NCBI GenBank assembly: GCA_034006575.1 | Contig: JAVESN010000017.1 | Coordinates: 1 to 22,741 of the forward strand | Direction: 5' to 3' | DNA from: Methanimicrococcus sp034006575 | GTDB lineage: Archaea; Halobacteriota; Methanosarcinia; Methanosarcinales; Methanosarcinaceae | DNA length: 22,741 nucleotides | Shown here: positions 1-7,550 of the stretch, in pieces | How positions within the stretch are numbered: position 1 is the first letter of the stretch | How the letters are laid out: the number at the start of each line of letters is the position of its first letter | Program-made: the position numbers and the translations under genes | Notes under the pieces: generated by a model | Seen by the model: the letters and a program-made list of their open reading frames with translations, nothing else | Databases searched by the model: none | What the model was told of the DNA's origin: nothing

Positions 1-205
1 GTAAAAATTGTTTAAATGTAAAAATTGTTTAAATGTAAAAATTGTTTAAAAATAAAAACCGTTTTAAGTGTAAATTTTATCTTAAAATAAAAGTTATTTT
101 AAATGTAAAAATTGTTTTTAAAGTAAGAATAATTTAAAAATAAAAAAATTCTAAAGTAAAAATTATTTTAAATTCAAATGTTGTTTTAAAAGTAAAAACA
201 ACATT
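1..205. repeat. Degenerate ~17-bp tandem repeat array, AT-rich
   Basis: The first three copies of a 17-bp unit (GTAAAAATTGTTTAAAT) are nearly perfect. About nine more diverged copies follow, each with a GTAAAAA-like start and a TTTTAAA-like end. The array begins at the window edge, so its full extent is unknown. It contains many TTTTAAA strings that resemble TATA boxes, so it may also hold promoter sequence for hisB. No open frame of interest is present. Confidence 0.8.
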
Positions 206-221
206 AACGTCCGAATAATTA

Positions 222-245
222 TTTTAAATTTAAAGGAAAAAGAAC
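222..245 (+). promoter_or_regulatory. Candidate hisB promoter/RBS region
   Basis: A TATA-like TTTTAAAT lies at 222-229, about 22 bp before the hisB ATG, and an AAAGGA string lies 8-10 nt before the ATG. The first suggests a leaderless mRNA and the second a leadered one, so I cannot decide. Further TTTTAAA boxes occur upstream in the tandem array. Confidence 0.35.
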
Positions 246-246
246 G

Positions 247-831
247 ATGTCACAAACCAGAAAAGCGTCCGTTTCAAGAAAAACAAAAGAAACGGATATT
301 ACGATTGAGATTGATTTGGACGGTTGCGGGGATTCTTCCATTGAGACCGGTATCGGTTTTTTGGACCATATGCTGGACGCTTTTGCGCGCCATTCCGGGT
401 ATGATTTAACCGTCAAAGCCGTCGGGGATTTGCATGTGGACAACCACCATCTAATCGAAGATACCGGAATCGTTTTGGGACAAGCTTTTTTTAAGGCGCT
501 GGGCGAGAAGCGCGGTATCGCGCGTTTCGGGGAAGCCAAAATTCCGATGGACGAGGCCTTGGCGGAGGTGGCTCTTGATATCAGCGGGCGTCCGTTTTTG
601 GTGATGAAAGCGGATTTCTTTTCTCCCGTCATCGGCACTTACAGCACGCAAATGACAAAACATTTTTTTGAATCCTTTGTCAACAACGCCGGCGTGAACA
701 TGAACATGAAAGTCGAAGGCGACAACGACCATCATAAAACGGAAGCCTTGTTTAAGGCGTTCGCGTACGCCATGAAACGCGCAACGGTTGTCGAGGGTGA
801 CGAAATTAAAAGCACGAAAGGGGTTCTTTGA
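247..831 (+). CDS. hisB: Imidazoleglycerol-phosphate dehydratase HisB
   Basis: HisB dehydrates imidazole glycerol phosphate to imidazole acetol phosphate, a late step of histidine biosynthesis, in the cytoplasm. The 194-residue product has the usual monofunctional length. The Mn-binding histidine motifs of the family are visible: GFLDHML near residue 37, DLHVDNHHLIEDTG with H63, H67, H68 and E71, and DNDHHKTEALFKAF at 159-172 with H162, H163 and E166. The ATG start is preceded by a weak AAAGGA. hisF follows about 400 bp downstream on the same strand behind its own promoter, so the two are probably not co-transcribed. The gene is much less AT-rich than its flanks. No phosphatase domain is fused, as is normal for archaeal HisB. 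Confidence 0.96.
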   Translation: MSQTRKASVSRKTKETDITIEIDLDGCGDSSIETGIGFLDHMLDAFARHSGYDLTVKAVGDLHVDNHHLIEDTGIVLGQAFFKALGEKRGIARFGEAKIPMDEALAEVALDISGRPFLVMKADFFSPVIGTYSTQMTKHFFESFVNNAGVNMNMKVEGDNDHHKTEALFKAFAYAMKRATVVEGDEIKSTKGVL

Positions 832-946
832 TCTTTTTTTTTTGATTGCGTTGCCGTTTCAAAAAAGCGTGCTCAAACAACGAAACTGATTTCCCCCTTC
901 AAAACAAAATGAAAGGGCAGGTCATCGGTTTTATTTTTATTTTTTT

Positions 947-1019
947 ATTTTTACTTTTATTTTTACTTTTATTTTTACTTTTATTTTTACTTTTATTTTT
1001 ACTTTTATTTTTTACTTTT
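947..1019. repeat. 12-bp tandem repeat, six copies
   Basis: Six consecutive copies of ATTTTTACTTTT begin at 947, 959, 971, 983, 995 and 1007, the last with one extra T. The strand is almost pure T with a C in every unit. It has no relation to the repeats in the neighbouring spacers. Confidence 0.92.
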
Positions 1020-1106
1020 ATTTCTTTGTATCAAATTTGAACTCTTTTCTTTTTTAAACGGAATCAAAAATGTCAGTATTGTTCATTTTAAATAACGAAT
1101 TCAAAC

Positions 1107-1119
1107 GATATAATATATC
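1107..1119. promoter_or_regulatory. Palindromic TATA-like element upstream of hisF
   Basis: GATATAATATATC is an inverted repeat of 6-bp arms around one central base, with AAAC just upstream as a possible BRE. It lies 108 bp before the hisF start. It could be a distal promoter or a binding site for a dimeric regulator; the box at 1197 is better placed for hisF. Confidence 0.35.
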
Positions 1120-1196
1120 AAAAAACGAGAATAGAAAAAAGAATCTTTTTGTCTTAAAAAAATGAGAAAGATGCCGCCGCCATTCTGTCAAAAAGA

Positions 1197-1204
1197 TTTA
1201 TATC
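1197..1204 (+). promoter_or_regulatory. hisF TATA box, leaderless arrangement
   Basis: TTTATATC is centred about 27 bp before the hisF ATG, where an archaeal TATA box places transcription initiation at or just before the start codon. The bases before the ATG show no Shine-Dalgarno sequence, which fits a leaderless mRNA. Confidence 0.55.
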
Positions 1205-1226
1205 CTACTTCAAGTCAGTTTCCTTT

Positions 1227-2042
1227 ATGTCAAAAAAGCGTATCATTCCGTGTTTGGATTTGGTTTTGGATGAAAACGGCGGGCGAGTCGTCAAAGGCGT
1301 CGGGTTTGAAGAATTAAAAGATGCCGGCGACCCGATAGAGTTCGCTAAAAAATATGAAAGACAAGGCGCGGATGAAATCGTATTTTTAGACATTACCGCG
1401 TCCGTTCAAGGGCGGGAAACATTAATCGGCGTGATTCAAAAAGCGGCCAAAGAAATTAAAATTCCGTTTACCATCGGCGGCGGCATTTCTTCGATTGAAA
1501 GTGTTCAAAAAACGTTGGAGGCCGGCGCTTCTAAAGTTTCGATTAATACCGCCGGAATTAAAAATCCGGATTTCATCAAAAAAGCCGTCAAGACTTTCGG
1601 CGGCGATAAAATCGTGATTGCGATTGACGGCAAAAAAAACACGGACATCACAATGCCGAACATTAATATTTTTAAAAACGGCGATGAAAAATGTTGGTAC
1701 GAAGTCATGATTATGGGCGGAAACAAAGGAACCGGCCTTGATATTGTCAACTGGTCCAAAGAAGTCGAGTCTTACGGGGTTTCCGAAATTTTATTAACGA
1801 TTAAAGATAGAGACGGCATGTGCGACGGATACGATTTAATCGCAACAAAAGCGGTTTCCGATGCCGTATCCATTCCGGTCATCGCGTCCGGCGGTGTCGG
1901 AACGATTGAACACATGATTGACGGCGTTAAAAAAGGCGGCGCCGACGCCGTGCTTGCGGCCAGCGTTTTTCACTTTGATAAATATACCGTCGGCGACGTC
2001 AAAGAAGAATTTAGGAGAAACGGAATTCCCGTTAAAAATTAA
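1227..2042 (+). CDS. hisF: Imidazole glycerol phosphate synthase subunit HisF
   Basis: HisF is the cyclase subunit of IGP synthase. With the HisH glutaminase it converts PRFAR and ammonia to imidazole glycerol phosphate and AICAR, feeding HisB. The 271-residue protein has the (beta/alpha)8 barrel pattern and both catalytic aspartates: D11 in the N-terminal PCLDLV, and the Asp of IAIDGK at residue 134. Phosphate-binding loops FTIGGGI and IASGGVG are present. The family's SMDRDG loop reads TIKDRDG here, keeping DRDG. The ATG start matches the family N-terminus, and the nearby TATA box with no Shine-Dalgarno sequence suggests a leaderless transcript. hisH is not in this window, so the partner subunit must be encoded elsewhere. 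Confidence 0.97.
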   Translation: MSKKRIIPCLDLVLDENGGRVVKGVGFEELKDAGDPIEFAKKYERQGADEIVFLDITASVQGRETLIGVIQKAAKEIKIPFTIGGGISSIESVQKTLEAGASKVSINTAGIKNPDFIKKAVKTFGGDKIVIAIDGKKNTDITMPNINIFKNGDEKCWYEVMIMGGNKGTGLDIVNWSKEVESYGVSEILLTIKDRDGMCDGYDLIATKAVSDAVSIPVIASGGVGTIEHMIDGVKKGGADAVLAASVFHFDKYTVGDVKEEFRRNGIPVKN

Positions 2043-2045
2043 AAA

Positions 2046-2060
2046 AGGATAGACAATCCT
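2046..2060. terminator. Bidirectional hairpin terminator between hisF and the GLUG gene
   Basis: AGGAT and ATCCT form a 5-bp stem around a 5-nt loop between two convergent genes. On the + strand it is followed by a T-rich stretch. On the minus strand it is followed by a run of six Ts and then more Ts. It could serve both genes. Confidence 0.5.
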
Positions 2061-2080
2061 CTTTCATAATTTTTATTTTA

Positions 2081-3025
2081 TCAAATCTCAACTTTTTTAT
2101 TTTTAAAAATCAACAAAATTAAATATAAAACGGTTGCTGTAAAAAATACGAAGACAGCATAAATATATATTCGGCGGTCCTTATTTTTTGCTTCAGATTC
2201 CGGTTCGGAATTCAAAATGTTATCAACCGTTATTTCTTTTTCATTTAAGAAACATTGATTTAAATTCAATTGTTCCGCATTTGAAAACCCTCCAAAAAAA
2301 ACATTTTTGTGAATTAAATCACAGGAAGAACCTGTCACGGAGCAATTTGAAAAATTTCCGTAAGAAACATACCCGATAAAACCGCCCGCGTATTGATTGG
2401 ATTTTACATCAGAAATTACGGAACAATTTGAAAAAAATGCATTTTTTACATAACCCGCAAAACCGCCAATCACATTGTTTCCATTTAATGTTTTATTTTC
2501 AAAAATAATAGAACAATTTTCAAACCTGGGTGAAGCCGTACTTGAATTGCTGACAATTCCGACAAAACCGCCGATATTATTTTCATGTCGATTATTAATA
2601 TTTCCTTGATAAATAACAATTATATTTTTGAATTCGCCGCCATAATATCCGACGTGTTCACTCATGCGATAAATATTGCCAAAAAAACCATACCCGTTTG
2701 AACTTTCGTTTATATTCGGTCCAATCGCTTGCATAAAAGAAACGTCGTTCTTAAATCGAATCGTGTGGCCGTTTCCATTAAATGATCCCGTAAACGGACG
2801 CCCGTTTGAGCCGATGCATTTCCATTCCGTCTCAATGATTTCAATATCATTTGTCAACAAATAAAGACCATCAAGAGGCCATTCGTTTCCAATCTTTTGA
2901 AGATCTTTTGCGGACTCAATATTGTAAATAGGCGGCATAGCGGGAGTCAAACAATTTGCAACTGGAATAAAGAAAAGAAACAGCAATAAAAAAGTAAATA
3001 AAATGCGATAAGATTTCATATTCAT
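2081..3025 (-). CDS. Secreted, membrane-anchored GLUG-motif surface protein
   Basis: The 314-residue product starts with a signal peptide (hydrophobic core LLLFLFFIPVA, about residues 10-24). An adhesin-like segment follows with LTNDIEI, W..IG, PFTGSFNGNGHTI and then at least three glycine/aromatic repeats of the type IGGFVGIVSNSS, IGGFAGYVKNAFFSNCSV and AGGFIGYVSYGNFSNCSV, which match the GLUG pattern of beta-helical surface proteins. Several N-x-S/T sequons are present. A hydrophobic helix near residues 285-306 and a short KNKK tail would anchor it in the membrane with the bulk outside. Known GLUG proteins include IgA-peptidase-like and adhesin-like proteins; no catalytic motif is visible here. 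It stands alone, convergent with hisF. A role in adhesion or cell-surface interaction is inference. Confidence 0.8.
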   Translation of the reverse strand: MNMKSYRILFTFLLLFLFFIPVANCLTPAMPPIYNIESAKDLQKIGNEWPLDGLYLLTNDIEIIETEWKCIGSNGRPFTGSFNGNGHTIRFKNDVSFMQAIGPNINESSNGYGFFGNIYRMSEHVGYYGGEFKNIIVIYQGNINNRHENNIGGFVGIVSNSSTASPRFENCSIIFENKTLNGNNVIGGFAGYVKNAFFSNCSVISDVKSNQYAGGFIGYVSYGNFSNCSVTGSSCDLIHKNVFFGGFSNAEQLNLNQCFLNEKEITVDNILNSEPESEAKNKDRRIYIYAVFVFFTATVLYLILLIFKNKKVEI

Positions 3026-3404
3026 AAAAAGTAACCACTTTATATTCGCTTTTTTATATTATTTGTGAAATATACATATATTTATCTCTTTATTTTGGTC
3101 ATTTTTTTATACAGATATCTTTGGTTTGAAGTCTGTCCAACACATTCTTTCGAATATCTATTTTTTGAATATCTATTTCTTTTCCGAAACAATTGACAGC
3201 CGCATTTTTATTATTATCCTCCCGGATGACTCCCGCCCTAAATAAAAACGAAGAAAATTTAATTATAATTATATATTTTTGTAATTGTTATAATGTCTAC
3301 TATATAATTTTCAAAATAAATGTCGGTAATATCTAATCATCTTTTTAAAGCAGAAAAACATTGAGAAAGCATAATTATCGAATTTTAATGAATTGAGTGA
3401 AAAA
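3026..3404. other. Divergent spacer between GLUG gene and RecJ-like gene
   Basis: This AT-rich spacer must hold two divergent promoters. TATA-like strings face the GLUG gene around 3045-3062. For the + strand gene the best box is TTTTTAAAG at 3342-3350, which would give a leader of roughly 30 nt. A GAATATCTATTT string occurs twice in tandem near 3153-3180. Nothing resembling a gene was found. Confidence 0.5.
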
Positions 3405-4823
3405 ATGGTTTCTGATACTTTTAAAAAATTAAGCGATCGAGCGGAATTGTGCGCGCGAAAACTGAAGTCCGCCGACTCCGTTCATTTGGTGTCTCATATT
3501 GACGCGGACGGAATCACGTCGGGCGCGATTATGTCTCTTTCATTTGAGCGCGCAAACATTCCTTACACGTCCGAGTTTGTTAAAAATTTGGATGAAAAAA
3601 CCATGGCGCGTTTGTTTGAAGAAAATTACGGGCAGCTTATTTTTACGGATCTTGGAAGCGCCATGGTTGATTTCATTGTCGATCATGAGATGAGCGCCGT
3701 TATTGCCGACCATCATCAGCCGGTCGGTCGGGCGGAAAATATAACCGCCGATTCCGAAACGTTTCCGTTTCATATGAATCCGCATTTATTCGGCGCAAAC
3801 GGCGGTTTTGAAATCAGCGGCTCAGGGGTTTCGTATATTTTGGCAAACGCCTTGGGGGACAATTCCGATTTGGCGGGCTTAGCGATTGTCGGCGCCATCG
3901 GGGATATGCAAAATCGAAAATACGGGAAATTGGTCGGATTAAATCGGGAAATATTAGAGCAGGGGGTCAACGCCGGGGTTTTGCAAAACGCGCCCGATTT
4001 GTCGCTTTTTGGGAAACAAACGCGTCCGATTTATAAAATGTTTCAATATTCTTCCGAGCCGTATTTGCCGGGATTGACCGGGGAGGAAGAAGCGTGTATT
4101 CAATTCTTGCAAAATTCGGGGGTCGGGTATGACCGTCGGGAGGGCGCGAAATTGTGGATTGAACTCTCCCAAGAAGAGCGTGTCAAAGTTTTGTCTTCTT
4201 TAATGAAATTTTGTCAGGACCGCGGTTTTTCCACGCGGCGCGTTGAAGAGTTGATTCGCGAATGCTATACGCTTTTGACGGAAAAAGAAGGAACGGAAAT
4301 GAGAGACGCGTCCGAATTTTCGACTCTTTTAAACGCGACCGGTCGGTATGACCAAGCGGAAATCGGCGTTCGCGTTTGTATGGGAAATCGAGAGGAAGCC
4401 TTGTCACAAGCCCGAACGCTCCTTTTAGAGCACCGCAAAAATCTGGTCAACGGATTGAATTTTGTCAAAGAAAACGGCGTGACACAACTTGAAAATATAC
4501 AATATTTCTATTCGGGCGAAGAAATTAAGGAAACCATCGTCGGAATCATTGCCGGAATGGCAACTTCTTTAGACGGCGTGGATCGCAAAAAACCGATTAT
4601 CGGAATGGCCGACTCGGAAGACGGCATCAAAATATCTTCACGCGGAACGCAGGATTTGATTCGACGCGGTTTGAATTTGTCCAAAGCGATGAATGAAGTC
4701 ACGGAGATGGTCGGCGGCGCAGGCGGCGGACACGATATCGCGGCCGGCGGCACGATTCCGCCCGAACGCTCGATGGAATTTATAAATTTGTTGGATGATT
4801 ACATCGGAAAACAGTTGAAATAA
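3405..4823 (+). CDS. Archaeal RecJ-like DHH/DHHA1-family single-strand exonuclease
   Basis: The protein (472 residues from the ATG) has the DHH phosphoesterase layout. Motif I VSHIDADG (about 29-36), motif II FTDLGS, motif III DHHQP (102-106) and motif IV GAIGDMQ form the manganese site. A C-terminal DHHA1 domain ends in the nucleic-acid-binding GGGHDIAAGG (440-449). Archaeal members are single-strand-specific nucleases; in some archaea a homologue (GAN) associates with GINS and the replisome, so a role in replication or repair is likely. The frame also opens at a TTG at 3393, but GAGTGA 4 nt before the ATG at 3405 favours the ATG. It is transcribed towards the small TM2-like gene. Whether it is the GAN-type or another RecJ paralogue cannot be decided here. 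Confidence 0.88.
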   Translation: MVSDTFKKLSDRAELCARKLKSADSVHLVSHIDADGITSGAIMSLSFERANIPYTSEFVKNLDEKTMARLFEENYGQLIFTDLGSAMVDFIVDHEMSAVIADHHQPVGRAENITADSETFPFHMNPHLFGANGGFEISGSGVSYILANALGDNSDLAGLAIVGAIGDMQNRKYGKLVGLNREILEQGVNAGVLQNAPDLSLFGKQTRPIYKMFQYSSEPYLPGLTGEEEACIQFLQNSGVGYDRREGAKLWIELSQEERVKVLSSLMKFCQDRGFSTRRVEELIRECYTLLTEKEGTEMRDASEFSTLLNATGRYDQAEIGVRVCMGNREEALSQARTLLLEHRKNLVNGLNFVKENGVTQLENIQYFYSGEEIKETIVGIIAGMATSLDGVDRKKPIIGMADSEDGIKISSRGTQDLIRRGLNLSKAMNEVTEMVGGAGGGHDIAAGGTIPPERSMEFINLLDDYIGKQLK

Positions 4824-4919
4824 AAAAATAAAATATAGTATGAAATATAAAATAGGATATAAAATATAATATAATATGAAAATAATAAAACACGAAATAT
4901 GATTTATTTCAAAAAAGAA

Positions 4920-5147
4920 TCAATACCGTGATCGTGTCACGGTTCTTTGCGCCAGGGTGATGGCGTCATATAAATTCCATATCCAAAACAAAAACGGAAT
5001 GATAAGCGTCCATCCCAAAAAGAAGGCCAGAATAGAAAACATGATAAAAACAAAAAGTCCTCTTAAAAAGTGCCCGCAATAGAATTGTCCGAGACCGGGG
5101 ATGAAAAACGATAGAATCGCTGCTAAAAGTGAATTTGCCATAGGCAT
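4920..5147 (-). CDS. Small TM2-like membrane protein
   Basis: The 75-residue product is mostly two hydrophobic segments: LLAAILSFFIPGLGQFYCG (about 7-25) and a longer stretch FVFIMFSILAFFLGW...FWIWN (about 32-58). A short polar tail ending RTVTRSRY follows. The PGLGQxYxG turn between hydrophobic stretches and the IWNLYDA segment are typical of small TM2-domain-like membrane proteins. No function is established for these. It is divergent from radB with only about 55 bp between the likely starts, and convergent with the RecJ-like gene. A TATA-like ATTTAAAT about 21 bp upstream suggests little or no leader. Confidence 0.72.
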   Translation of the reverse strand: MPMANSLLAAILSFFIPGLGQFYCGHFLRGLFVFIMFSILAFFLGWTLIIPFLFWIWNLYDAITLAQRTVTRSRY

Positions 5148-5164
5148 TATAAAGAATTATATTC

Positions 5165-5173
5165 ATTTAAATA
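5165..5173. promoter_or_regulatory. Shared palindromic TATA box of divergent TM2-like gene and radB
   Basis: ATTTAAAT (5165-5172) is a perfect palindrome and can be read as a TATA box in either direction. It lies about 21 bp from the TM2-like ATG. In the other direction it predicts a radB transcript beginning near 5195. I see no second equally good box in this short divergent spacer. Confidence 0.45.
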
Positions 5174-5203
5174 TTGTTGTCAATACATACAAAAATAAAA
5201 GGA

Positions 5204-5884
5204 GTGACAGGTATCGGATCTTTTGTGTCTACCGGGTGTTTTCCGATTGACGAGTTAATCGGCGGCGGCATTGAATGCGGCATTGTCACGCAAATTTACG
5301 GAGAGCCGGGCTCCGGAAAAACGAATTTATGCCTTCAAGCGGCGATTGAATGCTCCAAAGCCGGAAAAAAAGTTATTTACATTGATACGGAAGGTCTTTC
5401 ATTTGATCGTTTTACGCAAATCGCCGGGGAAAAGTCCAAGGAAATCGCGCAGAATATTTTAATTTATGAGCCGATGAGTTTTGATGAGCAATATTCCGCG
5501 ATTTGCGAGGCGGAAAAGATTTCAAGCGAAAACATCGGTTTGATTGTGGTGGATTCCGCCACTTCTTTTTATCGTTATGAATTGGATGACGAGGACGCGG
5601 GAATTCAAAGTCGGCGGGAACTGTCCAACCAAATCGGCTTTTTGCAAGGAATCGCTCGAAAAACAGGAATCGCCGTTTTAATCACGAACCAGATTTTTAG
5701 CGATGTGGAAAACAGCGGAAACGTCCGCCCGATCGGCGGCCGCGGCATTGAGCACATCTCAAAAACCATTTTGAAATTAGAGCGTGTCGGAACGGGAGAG
5801 CGCAGCGCCAAAATAATCAAGCACCGCTCCAAACCGGAAGGGGAAATTGCCTATTTTTCAATAACGGAAGAAGGTTTAAGATAA
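5204..5884 (+). CDS. radB: DNA repair and recombination protein RadB
   Basis: RadB is the short archaeal RecA/RadA paralogue that consists of the ATPase core without the N-terminal DNA-binding domain. The core is complete: STGCFPIDELIGGG, Walker A GEPGSGKT (33-40 counted from GTG 5204), Walker B LIVVDSAT with Asp about 117, and the ITNQIF and GGRGIEHISK segments near the C-terminus. The start is uncertain. The frame opens at TTG 5174, but that codon lies on the TATA box at 5165-5173, so it would be upstream of the transcript. GTG 5204, with GGAGTG overlapping it, and GTG 5225, just before the conserved STGC, are better. Without a RadA N-terminal domain it probably acts as an accessory recombination factor. 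Confidence 0.93.
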   Translation: MTGIGSFVSTGCFPIDELIGGGIECGIVTQIYGEPGSGKTNLCLQAAIECSKAGKKVIYIDTEGLSFDRFTQIAGEKSKEIAQNILIYEPMSFDEQYSAICEAEKISSENIGLIVVDSATSFYRYELDDEDAGIQSRRELSNQIGFLQGIARKTGIAVLITNQIFSDVENSGNVRPIGGRGIEHISKTILKLERVGTGERSAKIIKHRSKPEGEIAYFSITEEGLR

Positions 5885-5979
5885 TTCGGAAAACGGCGCG
5901 GATGAAAAAAAAATCGGGATTTAATTTTTTCAAAGTTAATCAAATCAAAACAAGACAACAAAATAAAACAAATCATACT

Positions 5980-6040
5980 ATCAAACGATCAAAATAAATC
6001 AAACGATCAAAATAAATCAAACAATCAAAATAAATCAAAA
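5980..6040. repeat. 18-bp tandem repeat, 3.4 copies
   Basis: The unit ATCAAACGATCAAAATAA occurs at 5980, 5998 and 6016 (third copy with one change) and a partial copy follows at 6034. It lies in the spacer between radB and mtnA, which is otherwise A-rich with no gene. Confidence 0.9.
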
Positions 6041-6063
6041 ATTTTTAAAATTAAATCAAATGG

Positions 6064-6113
6064 TTTTTTTTCAAATTTATTAAGTCGATTTTTTTTTAAA
6101 TTTATTAAACCGA
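6064..6113. repeat. 25-bp direct repeat overlapping mtnA promoter
   Basis: Two adjacent 25-bp units, each a T-tract followed by AAATTTATTAA and a CGA end, lie at 6064-6088 and 6089-6113. Each includes an AAATTTATTAA string that could act as a TATA box, so the duplication may have doubled the promoter of mtnA, whose ATG is at 6139. Confidence 0.7.
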
Positions 6114-6138
6114 ATAACAAAAATTGTCAAGGGAAATT

Positions 6139-7170
6139 ATGAGAACGATTGAGTGGGATGATTCGGATTCATCCATTAAAATGATTGATCAAACGCTTTT
6201 GCCGGGTGAATTAAAATTCATTAAGTGTAAAAATATCGCCGAGGTTTGCGAGGCGATTCAAAATTTGAGAATTCGGGGGGCTCCGGCACTCGGTATTTGC
6301 GGCGCGTTTGCGATGGCTTTGGCGGCGCGTTTGAGCAGCGCGTCAACGGTGGAAGGCATGATTAAGGATATGAAAATCGCAGGGGACGCCGTTAAAAAAA
6401 CGCGCCCGACCGCGATTAATTTGGAGTGGGCGGTGGACCATATTCTCCAAGTCGCCGAAGAAGAAGGAATGGATCCGCGTTTGATTCAAAACATCGCTCT
6501 TGAAGAGGCGAAAAACATGGCGGACGAAGATGTCAAAATCAATCAGAAAATCGGCAAAAACGGCGCGAAATTGCTTCATGACGGAGATGTCGTTTTAACC
6601 CACTGCAACGCCGGGAGAATGGCGTGCGTTGATTGGGGAACGGCTCTTGGCGTGATTCGCTCCGCCGTCTCGGACGGGAAGAAAATCATGGTTTTGGCGT
6701 GCGAGACGCGTCCGCTCAATCAGGGAAGCCGCATTACTGCGTGGGAATTGCAACAAGATAAGATTCCGGTTCAGGTCATCACAGATTCGACGGCCGGATT
6801 TTTGATGAGCGAAGGCGTCGTCAACAAAGTCATCGTCGGCGCCGATCGGGTGACGCAAGAATTTGTTTACAATAAAATCGGGACGTACACGCATTCCGTT
6901 TTAGCGAAAGAGCACAATATTCCGTTTTATGTCGCGGCTCCGATTTCAACGTTGGACGCGAAAAGTTGGGACGAAAACGTCAAAATCGAAAAACGTTCCG
7001 AAGACGAACTCCGATACATCGGTTCCGGCAAAGATTTAAACGTCCCCCAAGGCGTCCCGATTTTAAATTTCGCCTTTGATAAAACCCCGATGGAAAACGT
7101 GTCGGCCATCATTACCGAAAAAGGCGTTTTTTATCCGCCGATTCTGATTGAAGAATTGATTCTCGGGTGA
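6139..7170 (+). CDS. mtnA: S-methyl-5-thioribose-1-phosphate isomerase MtnA
   Basis: MtnA isomerises methylthioribose 1-phosphate to methylthioribulose 1-phosphate in salvage of methylthioadenosine. The protein (343 residues from the ATG) starts with the family MRTIEW and contains RIRGAPALG, HCNAG with the catalytic Cys at 156, GADR with the catalytic Asp at 236, and NKIGTYTHSVLA. These favour MtnA over the related ribose-1,5-bisphosphate isomerase and eIF2B subunits, which lack the TIEW start and read differently around the Cys. The frame opens at TTG 6124, but GGGA 4-7 nt before ATG 6139 and the family N-terminus support the ATG. It stands alone after a repeat-rich spacer and before the largest gene-free region. 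Confidence 0.94.
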   Translation: MRTIEWDDSDSSIKMIDQTLLPGELKFIKCKNIAEVCEAIQNLRIRGAPALGICGAFAMALAARLSSASTVEGMIKDMKIAGDAVKKTRPTAINLEWAVDHILQVAEEEGMDPRLIQNIALEEAKNMADEDVKINQKIGKNGAKLLHDGDVVLTHCNAGRMACVDWGTALGVIRSAVSDGKKIMVLACETRPLNQGSRITAWELQQDKIPVQVITDSTAGFLMSEGVVNKVIVGADRVTQEFVYNKIGTYTHSVLAKEHNIPFYVAAPISTLDAKSWDENVKIEKRSEDELRYIGSGKDLNVPQGVPILNFAFDKTPMENVSAIITEKGVFYPPILIEELILG

Positions 7171-7276
7171 AAATGTAATAAAAACAAAAAATAAAAGCAA
7201 AAAATAAAAGCAAAAAAACGAAACAAAAAAACAAAATAAAAGTAAAAAATAAACCGCCGCATGAAAAATAAATAAG

Positions 7277-7341
7277 AAGAACGCCCGACCACGTTTTAAA
7301 CACGATGCCTGAAAGCGACACGGGTATCTTATCGTTGATTT
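7277..7341. repeat. Dispersed 65-bp repeat, copy A
   Basis: This is the first of four related elements. It starts AAGAACGCCCGACCACG, has a GTTTTAAACACGATGCC core, then TGAAAGCGACA, and ends TTATCGTTGATTT. It matches copies C and D at most positions. GATGCC and GGTATC could pair within it with one G-U. Orientation of any transcript is unknown. Confidence 0.8.
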
Positions 7342-7397
7342 AATATTTTAAATCCCGGCAACCGTTTTTCAAACATTTAATCAAATCTCAGAAACGA

Positions 7398-7441
7398 CCG
7401 TTCGCTGCAGGCGCCGCCGAAGGCGGTGACAAAGCGAACGG
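7398..7441. other. GC-rich two-stem hairpin
   Basis: CCGTTCGCT (7398-7406) and AGCGAACGG (7433-7441) are perfect 9-bp complementary arms. Inside them CGCCGCC (7412-7418) and GGCGGTG (7422-7428) form a second 7-bp stem with one G-U pair and a GAA loop. It is strikingly GC-rich for this spacer. It could be a structured RNA element, a remnant of a repeat, or a strong terminator, though no T-run follows directly. Confidence 0.6.
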
Positions 7442-7550
7442 ATTCGACCCCAAAAAATAAATTAAGATCTTCATCCGTTTTTTTTAAAAATGAATATTTA
7501 AAATTTATATTTGAGTCCCTTCCAATTTTTGTTTTTTTAGCAAATAAAAA

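Larger units (their letters stand above)
832..1226. other. hisB-hisF spacer, no gene
   Basis: This spacer of about 395 bp starts with a T-tract directly after the hisB stop (834-843), which could terminate hisB transcription. It continues with the 12-bp T-rich tandem repeat at 947-1019 and two TATA-like boxes before hisF. I see no convincing reading frame; the 64-residue frame across it is only translated repeat. Confidence 0.7.

Noticed and set aside
846..1040. 64-codon + strand frame after hisB
   Set aside because: Its second half is only the translated 12-bp T-rich repeat (FLLLFLLLF), which would mimic a membrane helix. No start signal supports it.
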